From assembly GCA_038323575.1 (NCBI GenBank), contig JBBQHB010000003.1, positions 57,435 through 121,434 of the forward strand: DNA of 64,000 nucleotides, read 5' to 3'. The first letter of the stretch is position 1. Each line of letters opens with the position of its first letter. This DNA is from CAINVV01 sp038323575. Its GTDB lineage: Bacteria; Bacteroidota; Bacteroidia; Bacteroidales; Prolixibacteraceae. This document shows, piece after piece, positions 46,201 through 54,384 of this stretch. The notes under the pieces were generated by a model. It made no database searches, was not told the origin of the DNA, and saw only the letters and a program-made list of their open reading frames with translations. The translations under genes were made by a program, and so were the position numbers.

Positions 46201-49200
46201 GCCTGTCCCGTTTGGGTAACAGTGGCTGTTCCTCCTGCGCAATAAGGTGAACCAGGATAGGTTATCGCAGCAACTGGCAACGAATTGATCGTGACGTCAT
46301 GCGCAACAATGGCCGAACAACCGGTCAATATACTGGTTACAGCATAATTGATCGTTACCAGACCTGCTGATATCCCTGATACAACACCACCTGTGCCAAC
46401 AGTAGCTTTTGACAGATCGCTGCTGCTCCAAGCACCTCCCGGTGTGAGATCAGACAGGATTATGGTTGAACCCGGGCATACGACTGCAGGTCCTGTAATA
46501 ACTACAACAATTGGTAAACTTCTAATCGTCAATCCTGTTGTCGTTGCAGTCGGACAGGTACCATTAGTGAAACTGTAAGTAACGGTATAGGCTCCTGCGG
46601 TACTTGTCGCCAAATTAATAGCTCCGGTTGAACTGTTTATAGCTAGTCCTGCCGTTGAGCTATAGCTTCCGCCAGTCTGTCCGGTTTGGGTGACAGTGGC
46701 TGTACCTGCTGCACAATAAGGCGAACCGGGATAGGCTATCGCCGCAACTGCCAATGCATTTACTGTTACGTCATGTGAAACTACCGTAGAACATCCGGAC
46801 AGCATACTGACAACTGTATAGTTGATTGTTGCCAAACCTGCTGAAACGCCGGTTACAACACCTGTGCCGTTGACTGTTGCCTTTGTTAAATTACTGCTGC
46901 TCCATACACCACCAACTGTCAGATCAGCCAGGGTAACAGCTGATCCTGAGCACACTGCAACAGATCCGGTAATGGGTGCAACCGACGGCAGACTTCTGAT
47001 CGTTACACTGCTTGTTGCCGCATTCGGACAGGTGCCATTGGTGAAACTGTATGTAACGGTATAAGTGCCAGTTGTACTCGCCGCCAAATTGATCGCTCCG
47101 GTTGAACCGTCTATAGAAAGGCCTGCCGTTGAACTGTACGTTCCTCCGGTCTGTCCTGTTTGGGTGATAATGGCTGTTCCTGTGGCACAATAGGGCGAAC
47201 CTGGATAAGCAATCGTCGCAGTTGCCAATGCACTGATTGTTACGTCATGTGTAACAATGGTAGAACAACCGTTAAGCATACTGGTCACTGTGTAGTTAAT
47301 AGTTGCTAATCCTGCTGATATGCCAGTAACTACACCACTGTTATTTACGGTAGCTTTTGCCAAATTACTGCTGCTCCATAAACCGCCGGGTGTGAGATCA
47401 GCCAGGGTTATGGCAGATCCTGCACACATGGCACTCAGTCCGGTAATGGCTGCAACTACCGGCGGGGAACCAATCGTTATTCCTGTTGTGGCAGTGTTTG
47501 GACATGTACCATTGGTAAAACTATAAGTGACTGTATAAGTGCCTATTGAACTCGTTGCCAAATTAATTGTACCCGTATTACCATCTATAAAAAGGCCTGC
47601 TGTTGAACTGTAGGTTCCGCCTGTCTGCCCCGTTCGGGTAACTGCGGCTGTGCCACCGGCGCAATAAGGTGTACCCGGATAAGCAATTGTTGCAACTGCC
47701 AATGCGTTAATAATAACATCATGTGTGACAATGGTTGAACATCCTGTCAGCATGCTGGTTACAGTGTAACTGATCGTTGCCGACCCTGCCGACACTCCTG
47801 TAACAACTCCACCATTGCTAACAGGAGCAATTGCTAAATCACTGCTGCTCCACACTCCTCCCGGTGTAAGATCAGCCAGGGTTATCGTTGATCCGGCACA
47901 CACTGAACTCAATCCGGTAATTGCTGCGACTATCGGCAGGTTACTTATGGTCACATTGCATGTTGTTGTGTTAGGGCACGTACCATTGGTAAAACTGTAA
48001 GTAACAGTATAGGTGCCTGCCGTACTGGTTGCCAAATTGATCGCTCCGGTTGAACTGTCTATCGACAATCCTGCCGTTGAACTGTAGGTTCCGCCAGTTT
48101 GTCCGGTTCGGGTAACTGTGGCTGCGCCAGCGGCGCAATAGGGCGATCCCGGATAGGTTATCGTCGCAGCTGCCAGTGCACTTACTGTTACATCATGTTT
48201 AACAATGGTTGAACAGCCTGTCAGCATGCTTGCAACGGTATAGCTGATGATCACTAATCCCGATGATACTCCTGTTACTACACCAACATTGTTCACTGTC
48301 GCATTGGCTAAATTACCGCTGGTCCATGCTCCGCCGCCTGTTAGGTCTGCCAGGGTTATAGCAGATCCTGCACATACAGAAACGGGTCCGGTAATGGGTG
48401 CCACTACAGGCAGACTCCATATCGTAACACTGCTTGTCGTAGTATTAGGGCATGTACCATTGGTGAAACTGTAAGAAACTGTATAAGTTCCTGCTGTACT
48501 TGCTGCCAGATTGATCGCTCCGGTTGAACCATTTATAGAAAGGCCTGCCGTTGAACTGTACGTTCCGCCTGTCTGTCCTGTTCGGGTGACTGTGGCTGAT
48601 CCTGCAGCACAATAAGGCGAACCAGGATAGGCAATGGTAGCAGCCGACAATGGACTGATCGTAACTCCTGTCGTCGTTGAATTCGGACAGGTTCCATTGG
48701 TGAAACTGTAAGTAACGGTATAAGCACCAGTAGAACTTGTTGCCAGATTAATCGTTCCTGTTGAACCGTCGATGGACAGACCAACTGTTGAACTGTAAGT
48801 TCCGCCGGTTTGGCCTGTCCGTGTGACTGTGGCTGTACCAGTGGAACAAAATGGTGAACCCGGATAAGCTATCGTCGCAACCGGCGATGCAACAAAGGTT
48901 ACATCATGCGTGGCAACTGCCGAACAATTTGTAGCCTGATCGGTTACAGTATACCTGATCGTTGCAGTTCCTGCTGATACGCCGGTTACAACTCCACCAC
49001 TGCTAACACTGGCAATTGCTATATTACTGCTGCTCCATACTCCGGCCGGGGTAATATCGGCCAGGGTTATGTTTGTTCCTTTACAAACAGAACTGAGTCC
49101 GGTAATTGGAGCAACAGCTGGCAGCGCCCTGACAGGAACAGTGCATGTGGTCGTGTTTGCACAAACACCGTTGGTGAAACTGTAGGTTACAGTGTAAGAT

Positions 49201-50207
49201 CCTGCCGTACACGCAGCTAAATTGATCGTTCCTGTTGAACCATCTATTGATAGACCCGCTGTCGAACTATAGGTGCCGCCTGTCTGACCGGTTTGGTTTA
49301 CTGTGGCAGTGCCTATTGCACAAAAAGGTGTTCCGGGATAGGCTATCGAAGCAACCGGCAAAGGATTGACTGTTACCGTAACCGGCTTAATGTCAAAACA
49401 ATCTGAAAACGGAGTTGATTTTATACCTTTGACGTAATAAGTACCTGCGGAGGCAGTTGCAGGCGTTGCGTAAACGCTTGTTGCTGCTGCATCGGTCCAG
49501 TAGGATAAGGTAAGTCCAGCCGTTGAGCCTGCTGTCACTGCGGCTAACGTGATATTTACCGTAGCAGGGGAACAGACTGCTGCAGGATTGTTGATCACCA
49601 ATGTTGGCAATGGATTGACAGTAATAGTTGTCGATACTGAACATTCTGTAATTAAAGTATAAGAGATGACAGATGTCCCGACTGAAACTCCTGTAACTGC
49701 GCCGGTCGCTGCATCAATTGTTGCTACCGCCGGTGTTGCACTGCTCCAGGTACCACCCGGGGTGGCATCGCTCACGGTAGTTGTTGAGGTTGATCCTAAA
49801 CATACAACTCTCGTGCCCGTAATGATGGCCGGTAAATTATTGATCGTTGCAGTTACCGCCGTTCTGGGTGGTGATGGTAGCGGACAATCATTGGATTCCA
49901 CGTAATATGTAGTGGTGGATGAAATACTTGGCGTGGTAAAGCTGGTTCCCGTTCCCAGGGATGATCCGCCTGCTGCTGCTGCATACCAGTTGACGGTAGC
50001 GGCAATGTTATAATTAGTCACATTCAGTGTGACAGTTCCGGTCCCGCATCGTGAGGCATCCAGTACCGATTTAATACCGCAGGTGGGAAGGGGTGCGGAG
50101 AAGGTTAAAGGGATTTGAGCTATTAATGCAGTGGAATATAAGAACAGTATTAGGACTATTCCCGCGTTGAGTAAATACTTTTTCATGATGTAATCGTATG
50201 ATTTCAT
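40293..50207 (-). CDS. Giant repetitive surface adhesin with T9SS type B sorting domain
   Basis: A 3,304-residue Thr/Ser/Gly-rich secreted protein. After the signal peptide, three Ig-like modules repeat. About 19 copies of a ~75-residue module A have YPGSPYC near the start, TGQTGGTYSS in the middle and NGTCPNTTT at the end. About 10-11 copies of a BIG_2-like module B read VCAGSAITLADLTPGG. Four copies of module C contain YQLRNNVGN. Two Ig-like segments, a PPVVSDI cadherin-like domain (about 3,120-3,215) and a type B sorting domain (3,218-3,304, SPNGDGVNDFF, RWGNKVFES) follow. It resembles SprB-type adhesins. The ATG at 50207 overlaps the previous stop; a second ATG at 50186 gives a tighter signal peptide. 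Confidence 0.92.
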   Translation of the reverse strand: MKSYDYIMKKYLLNAGIVLILFLYSTALIAQIPLTFSAPLPTCGIKSVLDASRCGTGTVTLNVTNYNIAATVNWYAAAAGGSSLGTGTSFTTPSISSTTTYYVESNDCPLPSPPRTAVTATINNLPAIITGTRVVCLGSTSTTTVSDATPGGTWSSATPAVATIDAATGAVTGVSVGTSVISYTLITECSVSTTITVNPLPTLVINNPAAVCSPATVNITLAAVTAGSTAGLTLSYWTDAAATSVYATPATASAGTYYVKGIKSTPFSDCFDIKPVTVTVNPLPVASIAYPGTPFCAIGTATVNQTGQTGGTYSSTAGLSIDGSTGTINLAACTAGSYTVTYSFTNGVCANTTTCTVPVRALPAVAPITGLSSVCKGTNITLADITPAGVWSSSNIAIASVSSGGVVTGVSAGTATIRYTVTDQATNCSAVATHDVTFVASPVATIAYPGSPFCSTGTATVTRTGQTGGTYSSTVGLSIDGSTGTINLATSSTGAYTVTYSFTNGTCPNSTTTGVTISPLSAATIAYPGSPYCAAGSATVTRTGQTGGTYSSTAGLSINGSTGAINLAASTAGTYTVSYSFTNGTCPNTTTSSVTIWSLPVVAPITGPVSVCAGSAITLADLTGGGAWTSGNLANATVNNVGVVTGVSSGLVIISYTVASMLTGCSTIVKHDVTVSALAAATITYPGSPYCAAGAATVTRTGQTGGTYSSTAGLSIDSSTGAINLATSTAGTYTVTYSFTNGTCPNTTTCNVTISNLPIVAAITGLSSVCAGSTITLADLTPGGVWSSSDLAIAPVSNGGVVTGVSAGSATISYTVTSMLTGCSTIVTHDVIINALAVATIAYPGTPYCAGGTAAVTRTGQTGGTYSSTAGLFIDGNTGTINLATSSIGTYTVTYSFTNGTCPNTATTGITIGSPPVVAAITGLSAMCAGSAITLADLTPGGLWSSSNLAKATVNNSGVVTGISAGLATINYTVTSMLNGCSTIVTHDVTISALATATIAYPGSPYCATGTAIITQTGQTGGTYSSTAGLSIDGSTGAINLAASTTGTYTVTYSFTNGTCPNAATSSVTIRSLPSVAPITGSVAVCSGSAVTLADLTVGGVWSSSNLTKATVNGTGVVTGVSAGLATINYTVVSMLSGCSTVVSHDVTVNALAVAAIAYPGSPYCAAGTATVTQTGQTGGSYSSTAGLAINSSTGAINLATSTAGAYTVTYSFTNGTCPTATTTGLTIRSLPIVVVITGPAVVCPGSTIILSDLTPGGAWSSSDLSKATVGTGGVVSGISAGLVTINYAVTSILTGCSAIVAHDVTINSLPVAAITYPGSPYCAGGTATVTQTGQAGGTYSSTPGLSINSSTGTINLTASTAGSYTVTYSFSNGTCPDKATTDLKIIALPAATIAYSGSPYCAGGTASVIQTGQAGGTYNSTAGLSIDVSTGTVNLATSTPGIYTVTYGFNNGTCPNTTTALIAIGSPPTVSPITGPSIVCAGSSITLNDLTAGGIWSSSDLAIATVNGGGVVTGVSAGSANISYTVANMLTGCSTIVTHDVNITASPVASIAYSGSPYCAGGTATVTRTGLEGGIYTSAAGLSIDGSTGEINLATSTAGTYTVTYSFTNGTCPNNATTVVSIGSPPIVAAITGLSAVCAGSAITLADITASGAWSSSNLTIASVNSGGVVTGVSGGLATISYTVTSMTTGCSTTVTHNVSISAVSVAMIAYSGSPFCAIGTTTVTRTGQTGGTYSSTAGLSIDSSTGAINLAASTAGSYIVTYGFTNGTCPSTTTATVTVNALPADKIIATASASVCSGAGTNITVTSSVVGISYQLRNNVGNALIGSAVPGNGGTINLPTGNLTTTTTFNVLASSGSCMLQMTVTPTVTVNTLPVAAIAYPGSPYCAAGTAAVVRTGQTGGTYSSTAGLTIDSSTGAINLATSLTSTYTVTYSFTNGTCLNTANTGITINPFPTDKPVVAASALICSGTGTNIIVTSSAIGISYQLRNNVGNLLVGSAVSGNGGTINLPTGNLTTTTTFNVLATSGNCPLQMTATPTVTIIALPIATIAYPGTPFCATGTAAVTRTGQTGGTYSSAAGLSINSSTGTINLAASTSGTYLVIYSFTNGTCPGTATTGLTVNAMSSATIAYPGTPYCATGTAAVTRTGQAGGTFSSTAGLSIDGSTGAINLAASTAGTYTVTYNFTNGTCPNTTTNNITIWSLPVVAAITGPGTVCAGSSITLSDLTAGGVWGSSDLAIASVSNSGIVTGISAGTAIIRYTVINMMTGCSTMVTYNVTISALSAAALAYSGSPFCATGAASVTRTGQFGGIYSSTAGLSVDSSTGAINLAASSPGNYTVIYSFTNGICPNTASAGITVNPVPTDKIIEATSASVCLGTGTTITVISSAVGISYQLRNNNGNVLIGSAVPGNGGTIYLPTGNITSNTTFNVLAVSGNCTLQMTVTPMVTINPLPVAVIAYIGSPYCATGTAAVTRTGQVGGTYGSTTGLSIDSSTGAINLTASTAGTYTVTYNFTNGTCPNTTTTVVKINPLSVAAISYPGTPYCAIGSAAITQTGQIGGSYTSTAGLSIDGSTGAINLAASTAGMYTVTYSFTNGSCPGTITTGITIKSLPTVAAISGPVAVCPGSAVTLVDVTAGGVWSSNDLAKATVSSSGVVTGVSPGSATMSYTITSIQTGCTVAATHLVTINALAVATISYPGSPYCATGMATVTGTGQTGGIYSSTTGLSIDSSTGAINLVASTAGTYTVNYNFTNGICPNATTAVVTINPIPTDKTIAVASASVCPGTGTDIFVTSSAVGTAYQLRNNIGNVLVGPAVAGNGGTISLPTGNLATATTFNVLATLGNCPLQMKVTPTVTIIALPVATIAYGGSPYCAAGTATVSQTGQTGGSYSSNAGLSIDSSTGTINLTTSTPGNYTVTYSFSNGICPNTSTTGTITISPLPAAPTAIASQSFCGSGTVSNLSATAPAGSAVNWYTGITGGALLPGTTPLITATTYYAESVNTNSGCVSSGRNLVIATINSIPVAPIGILSQSFCSNISARVSDLVAAGLNKSWYSTASSVNIVAQTTVLVNGTTYYASQTVSGCESILRLPVIVSLTDCNTPVNHPPVVSDITKSGVQNKTIEFVNGDFTSKYADPDNDALFKIRIESLPAHGELSLSGIGVSIGQEIKLSDLNKLIYTPAKDFTGDDSFRWLGHDGKEFSLLSAYILINIVKSEIIVSKGLSPNGDGVNDFFVIEGADKFIVTLRVFNRWGNKVFESNQYKNDWSGVSNVGMLITNQLPGGTYFYTVNFNNGEKEIIGYLTLIR

Positions 50208-50452
50208 TGTAATATCTCCCCATTCCTGATTTTAATTGAACTCTTGTTCTTTAGGTTTTTTAGCGCTGACCTTAACTTTTCTATTTTATCTGCTGAAACA
50301 TTTGGATCGTCTTCCAGATCGGCAATTGCTTCCTCAATTGAATTGTATTCTTTAACATTTGCATCTTCTGTTTCCTTTTTTATAATTAAAAGGGGCGCAG
50401 AATTCACATTTTTTTTTGTAAAAAATGAGACCAGATTTTTTATACCTATCAC
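50204..50452 (-). CDS. Small protein of unknown function upstream of the adhesin
   Basis: An 82-residue, charged protein. The second half is helical (NSIEEAIADLEDDP, SADKIEKLRSALKNLKNK). It starts at a GTG (50452) and its stop overlaps the adhesin ATG by four bases, which argues that it is translated. No signal peptide, so cytoplasmic. It might be a chaperone or leader for the giant protein, but nothing in the sequence shows this. Confidence 0.5.
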   Translation of the reverse strand: MIGIKNLVSFFTKKNVNSAPLLIIKKETEDANVKEYNSIEEAIADLEDDPNVSADKIEKLRSALKNLKNKSSIKIRNGEILQ

Positions 50453-50579
50453 TTTTTTCTAAGATTTTATCCGAACCTATGGACAATGCTTTGGCTCTGC
50501 AACAGCTAACAAGCTTGCGGTGGATATGGATAAACGAACGGTAGAAATTTTCATTTACCGGCAAAGGAAGCGGGGGAAC

Positions 50580-53500
50580 TTATTCAGGGATTGAGATTTT
50601 ATATAGTTGCGGGGGAAGTGAAATAATTACCTCTGTACCATGTGAATCACTGTCTCTGCTGCTCAAATCTTCAAACATAATCGGCTGCGGAAGCTGCAGC
50701 TTCGCGCAGAGCAGGCTGAGTCGTTCCTCAACTATTTGAATGCCCTTCGAAATATGATCTTCATTCTTGGTTTTTCTGGCCTCTTTGATACCTATTCCAT
50801 TATCTGTCACCTTAATAACCAATGATTTATAGATATAAGAATCATTGTCTACCTCTTCGAATGTGAAAAAAACCGTTAGCAGACCTGGCTTACCCGAATC
50901 GATGATTCCGTGCCAAAGGGAATTTTCGACAAAAGGTTGAATAATCATATTTGGGATCATGATACCGTTTGCATCGACATCTTTTCCGGTCCGGATTTCA
51001 AAGGTGAAGTTTTCGCGGAATCTTAGTTTCTCCAGGTTAAGGTAGAGTTTTAACCTCTCTATTTCTTCCGACAAAAGGATAAATCCCCTGCCTGCCGTAT
51101 CCAGGTTCCTTCGCATCAGTTTGGCCATCATGGCAATGTAATCATTGGCCTCTTCATACTGCTTGCTGTTAACCAGATACTGAACTGAATTGAGCGAATT
51201 AGAAATAAAATGCGGATTCATCATGGCAGATAAAGCCTTATGTCTCAGTTCGTTGATTTTTTCTGAAAGCTCCAGTTCCTCTCTGTTCCTAGTATTATGT
51301 ACGCTCAAGCGCAATTTGGCAATGAAATGAGCAGCTACCAGAAAAATAGATATGAGCAGAAGCTTAAACCAAAATGTATCGATAAACCGGGGAAGAATGT
51401 GAAAATTAACTGATACCGGTAGGCCCCAATCCGTATTTTGGGCTTTAGCTATGATTTCAAGTTCATACTTACCCGGTTTCAGGGAGATGAAATTCAGAAA
51501 ATCATAATCTGTCGACATCCACTCCCCATTTATACTGTACTTGTACTTTACTGAACCGGGCGAAGAAAAACTTTGCGCCTTGAAACTGATATATATATCA
51601 TGCTGATCAGGCTTAAAAACCAAATGATCATTACTGGTATAAACAGAATCACCGGCATTAACACTGACAATTTTCACATTGGGTGCTTCAGGTATGTATT
51701 GATCAAACATATTTATATCTAACAAAGAAATTCCGTTGCTCGTTCCGATAAACAAAGTGTTTGTTGTTTTGTCATAATAGAGGGAGAGTACTTCATCCGA
51801 CGGAAGGCCTGTCTGACTGTTCAGATATTTGACCGAACTGCCGTCAAAAAGATAAAGTCCCTTCATATTTCCGATCCAAATCCGGTTTTTGTTATCCGAT
51901 GTGATGGAAGTAGAGGAGGATAAGTCATATCCATTTAAATTTGTGTCGGATTTAACTGAGTCATTATCAAGATCATAACTTGCTATCCCTTTCTCGCACG
52001 CAAACCAAACATGATTTTTGGTATCCTGGAAAATCGAATTAATTCTTGAGTTCAGAACCTGATCCCCCGGGAAGAATGTTTTCTTCCACCCTACTTTCCC
52101 TTGTATAACAGTCTGGTTGGACAATTTACATAGACCAAAGTTTGTTCCTATCCATAAATTGGCATGCGAATCTTCGATGATTTCATTAATACGGTTAAGT
52201 TTCAGGCTGTCTCCAAAAATAAAGAAATTGGATGATCCTTTTTTCGCAGAAGCAAATTCACTGCGGACATAGATACAATTTGCTGCATTTCCGAAAAGGT
52301 TGAGTCCATCCCTTGTTTTGCAGAAGGAGAGTTGGTTGATCATATTCATTCTCAATCCCTTGTATGATATTTCTTTTATCTCTTTTCCGCCAAAAGAACC
52401 GCAAATATAAAAATCGCTGCCAATAAGTTTAATATTGTGAATGTATTCTGTCAGTGCCCTACCGGGATTGCTGTTGAAAAGGCCAAACTTTCCGTTATCA
52501 AGTATGTTAACGCCGTTAAAAGTTCCGATTAACATTCTCCCGGATTCTGCTTTCGCAATGGAATAAACACTGTTACTACTCATTCCATCATTTTCATTAA
52601 AGCTCTTAAGGTAAAGATTATTAAGGCAATAAACACCTTTTCCGAATGTACTGATCCAGATATTTCCTTCATTATCCTGAAGAAAATTATTTACGAGCGT
52701 GTTCAGTAGACCTATTTTATTTCCGATATCAATGATTTTTTCTGTACCCTCCGGAATAAAAAAGAAACCTTTGTTCATGATCGAAAACCAGAGATTATTA
52801 TTTTTGTCTCTTAAAATTTCCGTTACATCGTTATGGCCGGCGATCTTTATTTTATAACTGCTTAACACCTTATTGTTCCCTATCTTGTAAATCGTCCCTC
52901 TTGTACCGATAAAATAATTGCCGTTATCGCCTGCCTCAAGACAATAAATCGCACTATCCGGCAAGTTGCTAATGTGAAGCTTGATAATTGAATCATTTCT
53001 TATATTATACAGTCCGCTTTCAGTTAAAGCAATTATTTCTCCACCAGGTAATTTCGCAAGTTTATTAACCAATACCGGATACATCATTATACTATTGAAA
53101 GAGGGCTTGCCACCCAAATTATCTTGTATTATCTGCACATTTGCCCAACTTTTGTAGGCATATAATTCATGTGAATCTTTACCTGAGGGAAGCATTAATA
53201 AATAGGATATCGGAAATTGTTGCCCTTTACGCTCACTGAAATAATTCTCAATTTTTCCGTTTTTGAAAACATTTATACCATTTTCATAATTACCGATATA
53301 CAATTCACCCTTTTCACCCGCTGCAAGTGAAATGATTGAATTGGAATTCAAACCATCTTTTGTTCTGTAAGTGGTAAATCTCTTACCGTCAAACCTGCTT
53401 ATTCCGTTCAAAGTAGCAAACCAGATGAATCCATCCTTGTCCTGGATAATCTGAAATACGGTTGATGACGCGAGACCGTCTGTGGTCGTATAATGATAAT

Positions 53501-53582
53501 AGGATGGCGTTTGGGCACAAACCGGAAGCAACAGGTACAAGCTGAGCAGTACAAATAAGATCCCTTTTTTGAGAATGGTCAT
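50580..53582 (-). CDS. Sensor histidine kinase, Reg_prop/Y_Y_Y-LytS type
   Basis: A 1000-residue membrane sensor with a signal peptide (about 1-23), a large periplasmic beta-propeller region of Reg_prop repeats (about 25-640; DKDGFIWFAT, DNEGNIWIST, SHANLWIGTN), a Y_Y_Y domain (about 650-725), one membrane helix (about 733-752), a short coiled coil and a His_kinase domain with the phosphoacceptor in MNPHFISNS (H791). The ATPase domain has PFVENSLWHG and DNGIGI. Unlike hybrid regulators it carries no receiver. It overlaps the LytTR gene by four bases and heads toward the adhesin operon, its likely target. Confidence 0.92.
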   Translation of the reverse strand: MTILKKGILFVLLSLYLLLPVCAQTPSYYHYTTTDGLASSTVFQIIQDKDGFIWFATLNGISRFDGKRFTTYRTKDGLNSNSIISLAAGEKGELYIGNYENGINVFKNGKIENYFSERKGQQFPISYLLMLPSGKDSHELYAYKSWANVQIIQDNLGGKPSFNSIMMYPVLVNKLAKLPGGEIIALTESGLYNIRNDSIIKLHISNLPDSAIYCLEAGDNGNYFIGTRGTIYKIGNNKVLSSYKIKIAGHNDVTEILRDKNNNLWFSIMNKGFFFIPEGTEKIIDIGNKIGLLNTLVNNFLQDNEGNIWISTFGKGVYCLNNLYLKSFNENDGMSSNSVYSIAKAESGRMLIGTFNGVNILDNGKFGLFNSNPGRALTEYIHNIKLIGSDFYICGSFGGKEIKEISYKGLRMNMINQLSFCKTRDGLNLFGNAANCIYVRSEFASAKKGSSNFFIFGDSLKLNRINEIIEDSHANLWIGTNFGLCKLSNQTVIQGKVGWKKTFFPGDQVLNSRINSIFQDTKNHVWFACEKGIASYDLDNDSVKSDTNLNGYDLSSSTSITSDNKNRIWIGNMKGLYLFDGSSVKYLNSQTGLPSDEVLSLYYDKTTNTLFIGTSNGISLLDINMFDQYIPEAPNVKIVSVNAGDSVYTSNDHLVFKPDQHDIYISFKAQSFSSPGSVKYKYSINGEWMSTDYDFLNFISLKPGKYELEIIAKAQNTDWGLPVSVNFHILPRFIDTFWFKLLLISIFLVAAHFIAKLRLSVHNTRNREELELSEKINELRHKALSAMMNPHFISNSLNSVQYLVNSKQYEEANDYIAMMAKLMRRNLDTAGRGFILLSEEIERLKLYLNLEKLRFRENFTFEIRTGKDVDANGIMIPNMIIQPFVENSLWHGIIDSGKPGLLTVFFTFEEVDNDSYIYKSLVIKVTDNGIGIKEARKTKNEDHISKGIQIVEERLSLLCAKLQLPQPIMFEDLSSRDSDSHGTEVIISLPPQLYKISIPE

Positions 53583-54340
53583 AAATTTTTCAGCAATGCC
53601 TTCATTTTTTGGATAAAATCAGGTGCTTTCCTGCGTGATATTTCAATCCTGCTTCCCTCTGACATGGTCACAAAACTCCCGCTTAAATTTGAATAGTCTT
53701 TGATGTACCGAAGGTTGATCAGATGGGATTTGTGGACCCTGAAGAAAATTTCATCCGGCAACGTATCTTCAAAATCCTTCAAAGTGCGTGAAATTACTTT
53801 ACTTTTTGAGTCTTTGAGGAAAATAGTAGTATAACAACCATCTGCTTCCAGTCGAATGATTTTATCAATATCCAGAACTTCAAACCCGTGGGTGGACGGA
53901 ACAATTAATTTGTCTGCATCTTGATGTTTTTCAATCTTTAAACTCCTGATAAGCTGGGTCAGGAGTTTTTTAACTGTCTGCTTAAGGTCTTTGATATCAA
54001 TAGGTTTCAGCAAATAATCAGCAGCGCCGGCTTTCAGCGCCCTGATTCCGAATTCTTCATGGGCGCTCACGAAAACAACCTTAAAATCACGTTCAACAAA
54101 ATCATCCAGGAAGTCAAAACCGTCCAGAACCGGCATATTGATATCCAGAAAAACAACATCCGGCCTTTGTTTAAGTACAAGTTCCTTTGCACTGATCACC
54201 GAATCGGCTAAACCAATAATTTCAATTTCACTGCAATAGGTCTCTATAATCATTCTTAGGTTTTCCCTGCCGTGAAGTTCATCATCGACGATTACTGCGG
54301 TGAGTATGTTGCATAAGTCCGATGATGAATTGGTTTTCAT
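53579..54340 (-). CDS. LytTR-family response regulator
   Basis: A 253-residue regulator. The receiver domain (about 12-130) has the phosphoacceptor D66 in VVFLDINMP and K near 117 (LLKPID). The LytTR DNA-binding domain (about 150-250) has VHKSHLINLRYI. It pairs with the LytS-type kinase, whose start overlaps its stop. The ATG at 54340 is preferred to a TTG two codons upstream. It is first of a same-strand series kinase-small protein-adhesin-PorP-OmpA. Confidence 0.93.
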   Translation of the reverse strand: MKTNSSSDLCNILTAVIVDDELHGRENLRMIIETYCSEIEIIGLADSVISAKELVLKQRPDVVFLDINMPVLDGFDFLDDFVERDFKVVFVSAHEEFGIRALKAGAADYLLKPIDIKDLKQTVKKLLTQLIRSLKIEKHQDADKLIVPSTHGFEVLDIDKIIRLEADGCYTTIFLKDSKSKVISRTLKDFEDTLPDEIFFRVHKSHLINLRYIKDYSNLSGSFVTMSEGSRIEISRRKAPDFIQKMKALLKNL

Positions 54341-54384
54341 ACACAATTATACTCAATATATCCAGTTATTGGTCTTTTTACCTA

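Noticed and set aside
40381..49905. Many plus-strand open frames of 60-100 codons at regular spacing
   Set aside because: They are antisense shadows repeated because the adhesin modules repeat; the product strings are all alike.
40293..50207. Possible CRISPR array suggested by regular repeats
   Set aside because: The repeats are ~225-bp coding modules in one long frame, without short repeats and unique spacers.
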